A stretch of 64,000 bases of DNA from Betaproteobacteria bacterium (GTDB taxonomy: Bacteria > Pseudomonadota > Gammaproteobacteria > Burkholderiales > Burkholderiaceae), in assembly GCA_009927445.1 (NCBI GenBank), contig RFMZ01000213.1:45158-109157 (forward strand). The letters run 5' to 3'. Shown one piece after another: positions 1 to 9,590 of the stretch. The stretch's first letter is position 1. Each line of letters begins with the position of its first letter. The notes below the pieces were generated by a model. That model was not told where the DNA came from and ran no database searches. It saw nothing but the letters and a program-made list of their open reading frames with translations. The translations under genes and the position numbers were made by a program.

Positions 1-473
1 TCCAAGGGTATGAATCCTTATCGAATTGCTTCAGTCGCTCTTTTAGTGGGTTTGATTGCCTTTAGTGCGGTCATTTTTTCGGAGCCAATGGAATCCCTTT
101 TGTTTCGTATAGGCTCATTTTTAATTGGTTTTGGAGCAGGATTATTTTCAGTAAGTACCTTAATTATTGCGATGCAGATGGATAACTTAGGTATGACTGG
201 ACTAGCATTGGGGCTTGGGGAGCAGTCAATACATCGGCCTCAGGTATCGCAATTTCTTAGGTGGATTGATTCGTGATGTGGTCTCAGATCTGGCTTTAAA
301 CGGCGTATTAGGAGAGGTGATGAATACTCCAGGCATCGGGTATAGCGTTGTATATCACATTGAAATTTATTTTATTCGCGACATTAGTTGCGATGGGCCC
401 ATTAGTTTTGTATCGGAAGAAAGAAGTAAAACTGCAAGCAACAAAGCTTGGATTTGTTGATTTACCAAGTTGA
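1..473 (+). pseudogene. lhaA: C-terminal part of LhaA/PucC-family light-harvesting assembly MFS protein, frameshifted in this sequence
   Basis: Reading continues from the left edge (SKGMNPYRIASVALL...). It can be joined as ...LALG-AWGAVNTSASGIAIS-LGGLIRDVV...YHIEIYF-ATLVAMGPLVLYRKKE...VDLPS* only by changing frame three times. Position directly upstream of puhA is typical. Confidence 0.75.
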
Positions 474-495
474 ATTTTTAATTAAGGAGATAGTT

Positions 496-1266
496 ATGAC
501 TGGAACTGGAGCAATTACCGCGTACTGGGATGTGGCATCAGTAGTATTTACCCTCTTCATTTTATTTTTTATTGGTTTGGTAGTTCATCTAACCCTAGAA
601 GGTAAAAGAGAGGGCTTTCCGCTGGAGACTGAACGCTATGGCACGATTAAAAATGAAGGCGGCATCTTAGGTATGCCAAGTTCAAAAATATTTAAAACAG
701 AGTTTGGTAAGACTTATGAAGCTCCATTAGCAACTCCGCCTGCGCCAGAGGTGTTAAATGCAGTCCCGGCGCACCACATGAATGGTGCACCACTGGTACC
801 GGTTGGTAACCCTTTGTTGGCTGGAGTTGGTCCTGGATCATATGCGAATCGAGCTGATGTGCCTGATGTAGGATTGCATGGTGAGCCTAGAATAGTACCC
901 CTTCGAAAACTCCCTAGTTTTAGTGTCTTAAAGGGTGACAAAAATCCGATTGGAATGCAAGTTTACGGTGCGGATGATCATTCTGCAGGAGTAATTTCTG
1001 ACGTCTGGATTGATCATATGGAATCGATGATTCGGTATTTAGAAATTCAATTAGCCGGCGGTGGCCATGTCCTGATGCCGATGAACTTTGCCAAAATTCA
1101 CTCTCATCGGGTATCTGTAAAGGCTATTCTAGCAGCCCAATTTAAGCAAGTACCAGTGATCAAAAATCCTGAGCAAATTACCTTGCTAGAAGAAGAAAAA
1201 ATTATGGCTTATTTTGGGGCGGGCACTTTATATGCAACTCCTCAGCGTCAGGAGCCAGTTGCATGA
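496..1266 (+). CDS. puhA: Photosynthetic reaction centre H subunit
   Basis: MTGTGAITAYWDVASVVFTLFILFFIGLVVHLTLEGKREGFPLE and the PRC-barrel region are typical of PuhA. SD AAGGAGA lies at 484-490. ORF track start 448 is probably too far upstream. Confidence 0.95.
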   Translation: MTGTGAITAYWDVASVVFTLFILFFIGLVVHLTLEGKREGFPLETERYGTIKNEGGILGMPSSKIFKTEFGKTYEAPLATPPAPEVLNAVPAHHMNGAPLVPVGNPLLAGVGPGSYANRADVPDVGLHGEPRIVPLRKLPSFSVLKGDKNPIGMQVYGADDHSAGVISDVWIDHMESMIRYLEIQLAGGGHVLMPMNFAKIHSHRVSVKAILAAQFKQVPVIKNPEQITLLEEEKIMAYFGAGTLYATPQRQEPVA

Positions 1267-1976
1267 GAACCGACCTCAATAATGGCCGAGAGTATGAGTT
1301 AGAGGCTGAATATGGCTTGCCGGAGACCTTGCCCAAAGATGAAAGAGTTCTTTGGCAGGGTTCGCCAAACCACTGGGTAATCGCGAAGGAAGTATTTTTT
1401 ATCCGCGTGGTTGCGGCTTATTTTTTAGCCATTATTTTGTATCAGCTCGTCGATGGTTACTACGCCGGTAGTTTGATTAATGGACTGCTTGTTTCTAGTG
1501 TATGGATGGCAGCATTAAGCTTAATCGGTTTATTACTATTATGGTCTTTAGCCTATTTGGTTAGTCGTACAACGGTCTACACCTTAACGAATAAGCGGAT
1601 TGTGATGCGAGTTGGGATTGTCTTGACGATGAGTTTTAACTTACCTCTCAAAACTATTGTGGCCGCAGATATTCGCAAAGGCAAAAAAGGCTTTGGAGAT
1701 ATTCCATTAACTATCTGTGCTGACACAAAGATTGCCTATGTCCATTTATGGCCGCACGCTAGACCGTTTCACTTGGCAAATCCAAAGCCGATGTTGCGGT
1801 GTATCGATCAAGTAGAGCATGTTTCAACACTATTGTCCAGAGCTTGGTGTGCAGAGCATCAAGTTGAATTAAATCAAGTTCAAAATGTGACCAAGACAAA
1901 CTTGGGTAGTTTTGGTAATAGCAACGATTCAGAGATACAACAAAATCAATTTCAACCTGGGCTAGGAACTTTATGA
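1263..1976 (+). CDS. puhB: Photosynthetic complex assembly protein PuhB
   Basis: PH-domain-like membrane protein (LPKDERVLWQGSP...). ATGA overlap with puhA. Confidence 0.9.
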   Translation: MRTDLNNGREYELEAEYGLPETLPKDERVLWQGSPNHWVIAKEVFFIRVVAAYFLAIILYQLVDGYYAGSLINGLLVSSVWMAALSLIGLLLLWSLAYLVSRTTVYTLTNKRIVMRVGIVLTMSFNLPLKTIVAADIRKGKKGFGDIPLTICADTKIAYVHLWPHARPFHLANPKPMLRCIDQVEHVSTLLSRAWCAEHQVELNQVQNVTKTNLGSFGNSNDSEIQQNQFQPGLGTL

Positions 1977-2431
1977 GCTATGTCTTTCCAAAATCTACGA
2001 TGCCTGTATCGCTCAAGGCAGCAATTATTTGTGTCCTCATTAGTGTTGTCGGATTTGTGATGTCACAATTATTTAATGACTACCGCTTAAGTAGGTTAGA
2101 TGAAGTGCCGGTTATATCTAGGATGTTGCAATTTAAAGATCAAAAAGATGGTGCTGTTTTAGTGATTGATGTAAAAAATAATGAAGTTTTGGAGGTGATT
2201 GAAGGTGAGGCGGGTTTTGTCCGTGGTGTCCTGCGAGCGATTAACCGAGAAAGGCGGATGCGAGGTATCTCGCAAGAGGAGCCAATGCAACTGGCGGCTT
2301 ATCAAGATGGTCGTTTGATTCTTGAGGATCCAAAAACAAAAGTATTGATCGAGTTAGAGTCATTTGGTAAGACCAATGCTGAATCATTTAGTACCTTACT
2401 GATGAAAAAGACGATGGTAAAGGGTTCCTAA
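1973..2431 (+). CDS. puhC: Photosynthetic complex assembly protein PuhC
   Basis: Single N-terminal TM, position after puhB with ATGA overlap, RGVLRAINRERR segment. Confidence 0.85.
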   Translation: MSYVFPKSTMPVSLKAAIICVLISVVGFVMSQLFNDYRLSRLDEVPVISRMLQFKDQKDGAVLVIDVKNNEVLEVIEGEAGFVRGVLRAINRERRMRGISQEEPMQLAAYQDGRLILEDPKTKVLIELESFGKTNAESFSTLLMKKTMVKGS

Positions 2432-2745
2432 TGAGTAAGCAAATAGTCCCTTATCAATTAGAGATGGCTAATACTTGGGAAGATTTATATGCCCATGTTG
2501 ACTTATATGATGTGGATCTTGGTCCTGGGGATATTGTGCAATTAATTGATGCGCCAATAACACTAGCGTATGGTCAAAAGAGGGTTGTCCAGGGTCAGGC
2601 TAAGTATAGGAGGGCCAGTTTATTCTCACGATTTTGGACGCGTTTTATTGCCAGATTTGAGATTACCATGTTGTATGAGGTCAGTTTTTCTTCAACTAGG
2701 TACTATAAAAATAGCGTGCCTAAATTGCATCAAAAACCCATATAA
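2431..2745 (+). CDS. Small conserved protein of the puh operon (function unknown)
   Basis: Start overlaps the puhC stop and it lies before acsF. No obvious catalytic motif. Confidence 0.7.
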   Translation: MSKQIVPYQLEMANTWEDLYAHVDLYDVDLGPGDIVQLIDAPITLAYGQKRVVQGQAKYRRASLFSRFWTRFIARFEITMLYEVSFSSTRYYKNSVPKLHQKPI

Positions 2746-2768
2746 CCACTTATTTTTCGGAACTCACT

Positions 2769-3842
2769 ATGAATACATTAGCCCAAGATTTTCAAGCTGG
2801 ACAGATTAATGAAGCGACAGATAGGGCATTAGAAAATACCATGCTAAGTCCGCGATTTTATACGACGGATTTTAAGGAAATGGACCGCATGAGCACCGGT
2901 AGCAGTCGGGTTCAGTGGGATCAGTTAATGCAGGAGTTTGCCAATGATCCCAATAATGCCCACTTTCAAAGACCAGCAGATATGGTTAACGATTATTCAG
3001 ATTTGCCGGAGGGCTTATATCAAGAGTTTTTAGATTTTTTAATCAGTTCGATCACTTCAGAATTTTCTGGTTGTGTGTTGTACGCCGAAATTAAGAAAAA
3101 GATTTCTAATCCTGACTTAAAAGATCTTTTTGGTTATATGGCTCGCGACGAGAGTCGGCATGCTGGCTTCATTAATCAGTGGTTAAAGGACTTTGGTATT
3201 GGCGTAGATTTAGGATTTTTGGCGAGGACAAAAAAATATACATTTTTTAAGCCCAAATTTATTTTTTACGCCACCTACTTATCAGAAAAAATTGGTTACG
3301 CGCGTTACATTAAGATTTTTAGGCAAGTGGAGAAGCATCCCGAGTTTCGATTTCATCCCATATTTTTATGGTTTGAGAAATGGTGTAATGACGAATTCCG
3401 TCATGGAGAAGCTTTTGCCTTATTAATGCGATCAAATCCGGAGTTACTCAGGGGTACAAATCGTTTATGGATCCGTTTTTTCTTACTAGCTGTTTTTGCC
3501 ACGATGTATGTTCGTGATCATGCTAGGGTGGAGTTTCATGAAGCATTAGGTATTACACCGACGCAGTATGACAAAGAAGTCTTGCAACTAACTTCTGATA
3601 TTACAAAGCAGGTATTTCCATTTACGCTCAATTTAAGTGATTCTCGGATGTGGGAGGGCTTTGCCAAACTAAAAGATTTTTCCGATCGGATTGAAGAACA
3701 GAAGTTATTACCGGGCGTGCTTCCAGTTGTAAAGCGCTTATATTTAGGTCTGCGAGCCGGAATTACTTTTTTTGGTTTGTATCTACTACCGGTGGTCCCG
3801 AATGAATTACCTGCGGATGTTCGTCTGCAGCCAGTTTGGTAA
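2769..3842 (+). CDS. acsF: Aerobic Mg-protoporphyrin IX monomethyl ester (oxidative) cyclase
   Basis: Di-iron carboxylate protein (EFSGCVLYAEIKKK, DESRHAGF, DEFRHGEAFA), 357 aa. Confidence 0.95.
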   Translation: MNTLAQDFQAGQINEATDRALENTMLSPRFYTTDFKEMDRMSTGSSRVQWDQLMQEFANDPNNAHFQRPADMVNDYSDLPEGLYQEFLDFLISSITSEFSGCVLYAEIKKKISNPDLKDLFGYMARDESRHAGFINQWLKDFGIGVDLGFLARTKKYTFFKPKFIFYATYLSEKIGYARYIKIFRQVEKHPEFRFHPIFLWFEKWCNDEFRHGEAFALLMRSNPELLRGTNRLWIRFFLLAVFATMYVRDHARVEFHEALGITPTQYDKEVLQLTSDITKQVFPFTLNLSDSRMWEGFAKLKDFSDRIEEQKLLPGVLPVVKRLYLGLRAGITFFGLYLLPVVPNELPADVRLQPVW

Positions 3843-4612
3843 AGGATGGTATGGCCGCATTATTGCCCCCCTTTCTTTTTACAATTTTTGTATGGTGGTT
3901 TAGTACGGGATTTATTTTGTGGTTGGATCGCCTTGCCCCGAAATTTTTCAGGGGAATTATGGCGGTCAATACCTTAGTTTTAATGGCGGCTTTTTACGGC
4001 CTGAGTATGAGTAGTCGATCGGACACAGTTGCCAGTACCTACTGTGCTTTTACTTGTGCGTTACTGATTTGGGGTTGGCAAGAATTAGGATTTTTATTGG
4101 GCTATGTAACTGGCTCAAGACGAACTGCATGTCCGGAAGGGGCAACAGGGTGGCGCAGAGCGAGATATGCGTTTGAAGCTGTTAATCATCATGAACTCGC
4201 TTTAATCTTATTGGGGGTTGGAATTTTCCTAATTAGTATAGATGCCACGAACTTAACTGGTTTGTGGACTTTTGTTATTTTATGGTTGATGCGACAAAGT
4301 GCGAAATTAAATATTTTCCTTGGGGTATTAAACCTGAATGAAAATTTCTTACCAAACCATTTAAAGTATTTACAAACTTATTTTAGGCGTCGGCCGATGA
4401 ATTTTTTGATGCCAATATCTATCCTAGGGTCTTTCATTTTTGTTGTGCCTTTGTGGGGCGGCGCATCAACGTCTGGTGTCTTGCCACACGAGATTGTTTC
4501 TAGCACGATCTTAGCAACGCTTTTGTCTCTAGCCATTTTGGAGCATATTTTATTAGTTTTACCAGTGCAAATAGAATTTTTGTGGAAGTGGGGATTTCGT
4601 CATGAAAGTTAG
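3836..4612 (+). CDS. puhE: Putative photosynthetic complex assembly protein PuhE
   Basis: Multi-TM DUF3623-type protein after acsF (WGWQELGFLLGYVTGSRR, NHHELALI, NIFLGVLNLNENFLPNHLKYL). Confidence 0.85.
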   Translation: MVKDGMAALLPPFLFTIFVWWFSTGFILWLDRLAPKFFRGIMAVNTLVLMAAFYGLSMSSRSDTVASTYCAFTCALLIWGWQELGFLLGYVTGSRRTACPEGATGWRRARYAFEAVNHHELALILLGVGIFLISIDATNLTGLWTFVILWLMRQSAKLNIFLGVLNLNENFLPNHLKYLQTYFRRRPMNFLMPISILGSFIFVVPLWGGASTSGVLPHEIVSSTILATLLSLAILEHILLVLPVQIEFLWKWGFRHES

Positions 4613-4652
4613 CCATCGCATGTAGCGATTTGGTGCAGGGAGATTTGTTGAT

Positions 4653-5591
4653 ATGGGACATTTAGATGCGGAAATATTACTAGCGCAGCCAAGAGGTTTT
4701 TGCGCTGGTGTGGACCGTGCGATCAGTATTGTTCAGGAGGCGTTGAACCGATTTGGTGCGCCAATTTATGTGCGTCATCAAATTATTCATAATGCGCGCG
4801 TGATTGCTGAGTTAACAGCTCAGGGAGCGGTTTTTATTAATGAGTTAGACGAAGTGCCGGCTGGCGCAACATTGATTTTTAGTGCGCACGGTGTTTCAGC
4901 GAAGGTCCGTACACAAGCAAGCGCTAGAGACTTTAGAATTTTTGATGCCACTTGTCCGTTAGTGAACAAGGTGCATGCCGAGGTCAAGAAATTACATTTT
5001 GGGGGCATGCAGATTGTAATGATTGGTCACGCTGGCCACCCTGAGGTTGAGGGCACGATGGGACAGGTCGTTGATCGCATTCATTTAGTGCAAGAAATTG
5101 CGGATGTGGATGCGCTACATTTTCCTGAGAATACACAGGTAGCCTACGTTACCCAAACTACCTTATCGATTGATGAGACAAGAGATATCATAGCGGCTTT
5201 AGAAATACGTTTTCCCCAGATACAGCATCCCAAAAAACAAGATATTTGTTATGCTACACAAAATCGCCAGGATGCTGTTAAGGAGCTTGTGCCAATGGTC
5301 GATGTTGTCATTGTGGTGGGAAGTCCGAACAGTTCAAACTCCAATCGATTAAGAGAGTTAGGGCAGCGTCTTGGCGTGCGTTCATACTTGGTTGATCATC
5401 CAGATCAGCTTGAAAGAGCTTGGTTTGAGGGTCAAAAGCGCGTTGGACTAACTGCTGGGGCTTCAGCCCCAGAAAGTCTCACACAAGAGATTTTGGAGCG
5501 CATTCGTGACTTCGGCCCAAGGGTTGTAAAGACATTACCAGGTGTAGAGGAAAATACCATCTTTGCCCTGCCTAAGGGATTAGGAAAGTAA
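4653..5591 (+). CDS. ispH: 4-hydroxy-3-methylbut-2-enyl diphosphate reductase
   Basis: [39 protein letters not shown] and TAGASAPE motifs. Confidence 0.96.
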   Translation: MGHLDAEILLAQPRGFCAGVDRAISIVQEALNRFGAPIYVRHQIIHNARVIAELTAQGAVFINELDEVPAGATLIFSAHGVSAKVRTQASARDFRIFDATCPLVNKVHAEVKKLHFGGMQIVMIGHAGHPEVEGTMGQVVDRIHLVQEIADVDALHFPENTQVAYVTQTTLSIDETRDIIAALEIRFPQIQHPKKQDICYATQNRQDAVKELVPMVDVVIVVGSPNSSNSNRLRELGQRLGVRSYLVDHPDQLERAWFEGQKRVGLTAGASAPESLTQEILERIRDFGPRVVKTLPGVEENTIFALPKGLGK

Positions 5592-5672
5592 AATCCCTGA
5601 CATAGGGAAATCCCTATATTTTTCAATATCTTAAAGATGAAATAAGTGTAAAATTTAGTTGACGTTTATACA

Positions 5673-5690
5673 TGTCAATGTAAAAATACA
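5673..5690 (+). promoter_or_regulatory. PpsR/CrtJ-type site TGT-N12-ACA upstream of bchG, overlapping a sigma70-like promoter
   Basis: TGTcaatgtaaaaatACA, with TTGACG at 5659-5664 and TAAAAAT about 16 bp downstream. It ends 3 bp before the bchG ATG (5694). Confidence 0.6.
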
Positions 5691-5693
5691 CTT

Positions 5694-6566
5694 ATGAAAT
5701 TTACTGCTTTTATCGAGTTATTAAAGCCTATCACATGGTTTCCACCCATGTGGGCTTTTATTTGCGGGGCTATTACCGCGGGTACTGCGCTGGGTGGTCA
5801 GTGGGAAATTCTTCTTTTGGGGCTCTTACTCACAGGGCCATTAGTTTGTGCATCTAGTCAAGCAGTCAATGATTGGTTTGATCGGCATGTAGACGCGATC
5901 AATGAACCGAATAGACCGATACCATCAGGCCGGATTCCAGGGCGTTGGGGGTTGTATTTAGGGATCATTTGGTCGATTCTGTCTTTAGTCATTGGTGCGC
6001 AATTAGGTCCTTGGGGACTCGGTGCAACTGCTTTGGCGATTATTTTTTCTTGGGCTTATAGTATGCCCCCCGTGCGCTTAAAACAAAATGGTTGGTGGGG
6101 AAATTTAGCATGTGCAATGAGCTACGAAGGTTTAGCGTGGATTACTGGCGCTGCTCTTTTGTCAATCACAGCCTCACCAAGCCAACCATCCCTTTTATTT
6201 GCAGGTTTATATAGTTTAGGCGCGCACGGAATAATGACGCTCAATGATTTTAAAGCAATCGAGGGCGATCAAAAAATGGGTATTCGCTCCTTACCCGTTC
6301 AGTTAGGGGCGAATCGAGCGGCCCAACTAGCCTGTTTGATTATGCTGATCCCACAATGCATCGTGATTGGATTTTTATTTTTCATGGAGCAAGAGATACA
6401 CGCATTTTTTATTGGTATCTTGGTACTTGCGCAATTAGTTCTGATGAGATATTTTTTACGCGATCCAATTAAAAGAGCACTTTTCTATAGTGGCTTTGGC
6501 GTGCCTCTTTTTGTCAGTGGCATGATGGTAGCGGCATTTGGCATACGACATATGGGTGGTCATTAG
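5694..6566 (+). CDS. bchG: (Bacterio)chlorophyll synthase
   Basis: UbiA-family prenyltransferase with LLKPITWFPPMWAFICG and NDWFDRHVDAINEPNRPIPSGRI. Confidence 0.93.
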   Translation: MKFTAFIELLKPITWFPPMWAFICGAITAGTALGGQWEILLLGLLLTGPLVCASSQAVNDWFDRHVDAINEPNRPIPSGRIPGRWGLYLGIIWSILSLVIGAQLGPWGLGATALAIIFSWAYSMPPVRLKQNGWWGNLACAMSYEGLAWITGAALLSITASPSQPSLLFAGLYSLGAHGIMTLNDFKAIEGDQKMGIRSLPVQLGANRAAQLACLIMLIPQCIVIGFLFFMEQEIHAFFIGILVLAQLVLMRYFLRDPIKRALFYSGFGVPLFVSGMMVAAFGIRHMGGH

Positions 6567-7855
6567 TGTTAGCTCTGAGTCCAATTCAAAGTCTAGGCTG
6601 GCTAAGTATTATCCGCCTCGGATTTGTGCAGACTTCAATTGGCGCTATTGTGGTGATGACAACTTCTACTTTAAATCGCATTATGGTGGTCGAGCTGGCT
6701 TTACCAGCTATCTTGCCGGGCCTATTAGTTGCCTTTCATTATTTCGTGCAAGTAATCAGGCCTAGGATGGGTTTTGCATCAGATCAAGGCTTATATAAAA
6801 CGCCATGGATTTTAGGCGGAATTATCGTGTTAGGCCTTGGTGGGATTGGGGCTGCGATTGGAACGGTCATGATGGCAGAAAACGTCTTGCAGGGAATTAT
6901 CGTTTCCTTTTTTGCATTTTTAATGATTGGTATTGGCGTGAGCATGAGCGGTACTTCTTTATTAGCTCTTCTTGCAAAAAGTGTTGATGATCAAAAACGT
7001 GCGGCGGCAGCAACAATTGTTTGGTTGATGATGATTTTTGGATTTGCCGTAACGAGTATTTTGATTGGAAAATTTTTAGACCCATACTCTCCAGATAAGG
7101 TCATACAAATAGCCATTGTTGTGGCGATTGTTGGCTTTATAGTGACCTATTTAGCATTGCTTCAACTAGAAAAGGGTATCGAGGTAATTCCACCAACCAA
7201 GGTTATTTCAAATCCACTCACCTTCACACAATCTTTTCGTGAGATGTGGAATGACCTGGATATACGTCAATTCACAATCTTTATATTTATATCGATGCTG
7301 GCATTTAGTTCCCAGGATTTAATTATGGAACCATTTGCTGGACTCGTGTTTGACTATACGGTAGGGCAAACTACGAGTTTATCTGGCTTACAACACAGTG
7401 GGGTGCTAAGCGGTATGTTATTAGTAGCCTTTTGCGGTAGCTCTCGACTGAGGAAGTATTTTGGGTCGCTCAAGTCTTGGATTTTTTATGGCTGTTTAAC
7501 CTCCGCATTAGCAATGATGGGTTTGGCAATAGGGGCTTTTGTTGGTAAACCATGGCCACTAGATATGAATGTTTTTCTACTGGGGTTGGCAAATGGGGCA
7601 TTTTCGATTGCTGCAATCGGCTCGATGATGCGTCTTGCAGTAGCTGATGGTTTAGGAAAAGAGGGCGTCAGGATTGGTTTATGGGGAGGTGCGCAAGCCA
7701 TTGCATTTGGCCTAGGCGGTCTATTAGGTGCATCGGTTAGTGACTTAGCTCGCCTATTCATGTCAGAGACTGCAAACGCATACACTCTCGTATTTGCATT
7801 GGAATCATTACTGTTTTTGTACTCAGCAAAATTAGCCGTAAGCATTCGTCGATAA
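6566..7855 (+). CDS. PucC/BCH2-family MFS protein between bchG and bchP
   Basis: 12-TM PucC-like sequence (LSIIRLGFVQTSIGAIVVMTTSTLNRIMVVELALPAILPG) in the conserved bchG-orf-bchP order. Confidence 0.88.
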   Translation: MLALSPIQSLGWLSIIRLGFVQTSIGAIVVMTTSTLNRIMVVELALPAILPGLLVAFHYFVQVIRPRMGFASDQGLYKTPWILGGIIVLGLGGIGAAIGTVMMAENVLQGIIVSFFAFLMIGIGVSMSGTSLLALLAKSVDDQKRAAAATIVWLMMIFGFAVTSILIGKFLDPYSPDKVIQIAIVVAIVGFIVTYLALLQLEKGIEVIPPTKVISNPLTFTQSFREMWNDLDIRQFTIFIFISMLAFSSQDLIMEPFAGLVFDYTVGQTTSLSGLQHSGVLSGMLLVAFCGSSRLRKYFGSLKSWIFYGCLTSALAMMGLAIGAFVGKPWPLDMNVFLLGLANGAFSIAAIGSMMRLAVADGLGKEGVRIGLWGGAQAIAFGLGGLLGASVSDLARLFMSETANAYTLVFALESLLFLYSAKLAVSIRR

Positions 7856-7883
7856 ATACCATGAGAAAATTAGGAAGAACAAT

Positions 7884-9085
7884 ATGACACAAGAAATCTA
7901 TGATGTAGTTGTTGTGGGCGGTGGTCCAGCTGGATCAACTGCGGCCGAAAAGTTAGCCGAAAAAGGTAAAAAAGTCCTCCTCTTAGATCGTGGTGGACGA
8001 GTGAAGCCTTGTGGCGGAGCAATCCCACCAAGATTAATTAAAGACTATAAAATACCAGATTCCTTATTAGTTGCCAAAGCAACTAGCGCTCGGATGATCT
8101 CCCCCAAAAATAAAAAGGTGGATATTCCGATTGAGAATGGTTTTGTTGGCATGGTCGATCGAGGAACCTTTGACGAATGGTTACGGCAAAGGGCCCAGGC
8201 GGCTGGTGCTATTCGTGAAGTTGGTAATTTTTCTGAATTAAAAGAGTTGGATGGCTTGGTGGAAATATCTTATCGCGTTCGGGGAAAGGCTCAAATTGGA
8301 GAAGGAGAGCTTAAAAAGGTATATGCCAGATCTGTAATTGGTGCTGATGGTGCTAAATCAGGAGTTGGACGAGCAGCTGGGGTGGCTGGATGTGCGGAGG
8401 CAAATTACGTGTTTGCGTATCACGAAATTTTACGTAAACCTGAAAAAACATCGATAGATTATGACGCAAGCCGATGTGATGTCATTTATCAGCAGCAAGT
8501 ATCACCTGATTTTTATGGTTGGGTCTTCCCCCATGGAGATACTTTAAGTATCGGAACGGGGAGTGCTGATAAAGGATTTTCTTTAAGAAATGCAGTTGGA
8601 CATTTGCGCGCACAAATTGGTTTTGAAAATGCCGAGCTGATTCGGCATGAAGGAGCACCATTACCTATGAAACCTCTGAAACGCTGGGATAATGGTAAAC
8701 ATGTTGTACTTGCTGGAGATGCTGCTGGAGTAGTTGCTCCATCTTCAGGTGAAGGCATATATTATGCGATGTTGGTGGGGAGCTCGCAGCAAGTGCGATA
8801 GAAGCGTTTTTATTATCGGGCAATCCAGCGAAGTTGAAATTGGCGCGTAAGTCATTTATGAAAGAGCACCGTTTAACTTTTATCGTTTTAGGTATTATGC
8901 AAAGATTTTGGTACATCAATGACAAGCGTCGAGAAAGTTTTGTCAAAATGTGCGAGGATAAAGATGTACAACGCTTGACGTTTGAGTCTTATATGAATAA
9001 AAAACTAGTACGGAAGAAACCACTTGCCCATATCAAAATATTCTTTAAAGATATGGGTCATCTTTTAGGGATTGCTAAAGCATAG
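7884..9085 (+). pseudogene. bchP: Geranylgeranyl reductase, split by a one-base frameshift near 8780
   Basis: GGGPAGSTAAEKLAEKGKKVLLLDRGG and ...GEGIYYAMLVG continue in another frame as ELAASAIEAFLLSGNPAKLKLARKSFMKEHR...GHLLGIAKA. Adding one G to GTGGGGAGCTC restores the frame. Confidence 0.88.
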
Positions 9086-9087
9086 CG

Positions 9088-9573
9088 ATGAGGACTTTTT
9101 TTTTGCAAAGACATATTTGGGCAGCAGGGGCCTGGATTTTTGTCGTGTCTTTTAGTGGTGGTATGTTGACTGAGATTGGTCCTTGGTATTTGAATTTAAA
9201 GCATCCCGATTGGAAGCCGCCGGACTGGGCATTTGGGATAATTTGGACAACAATATTTGTTTTGGCGGCTTTTGCTTGGTCGATCGCTTGGCAAAGAACG
9301 CAAACCGTCAAGCAACGCTTGACTTTGAGCACCTTATTTATCGCTAATGCTCTTTGCAACATGCTATGGAGTGTCCTTTACTTTAAACTGCACCGGCCTG
9401 ATTGGTCTTTGATTGAAGCCTTTTTTTTATGGGGATCTGTACTTGCCATCATCCTAGTAACCCGTTCGTATAGCACTTTATCAGGCTGGTTCATGATGCC
9501 GTATCTAATCTGGGTGAGTTGTGCCATTGCACTTAATTATGAAACGATACGGCTAAATGGCCCGTTTGATTAA
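9088..9573 (+). CDS. tspO: TspO/MBR (CrtK) family protein
   Basis: PWYLNLKHPDWKPPDWAFGIIWT and ALCNMLWSVLYF motifs. Confidence 0.9.
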   Translation: MRTFFLQRHIWAAGAWIFVVSFSGGMLTEIGPWYLNLKHPDWKPPDWAFGIIWTTIFVLAAFAWSIAWQRTQTVKQRLTLSTLFIANALCNMLWSVLYFKLHRPDWSLIEAFFLWGSVLAIILVTRSYSTLSGWFMMPYLIWVSCAIALNYETIRLNGPFD

Positions 9574-9590
9574 TTACTAGGAATTCTATT

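Noticed and set aside
5594-5625. TCCCTGACATAGGGAAATCCCTATATTTTT as an ispH terminator or RNA switch
   Set aside because: Short competing 5-bp stems only; too weak to call.
7486-7845. 119-aa minus-strand ORF opposite the PucC-like gene, and many similar antisense ORFs in the track
   Set aside because: Composition mirrors codon bias of the real sense gene; no RBS or family support.
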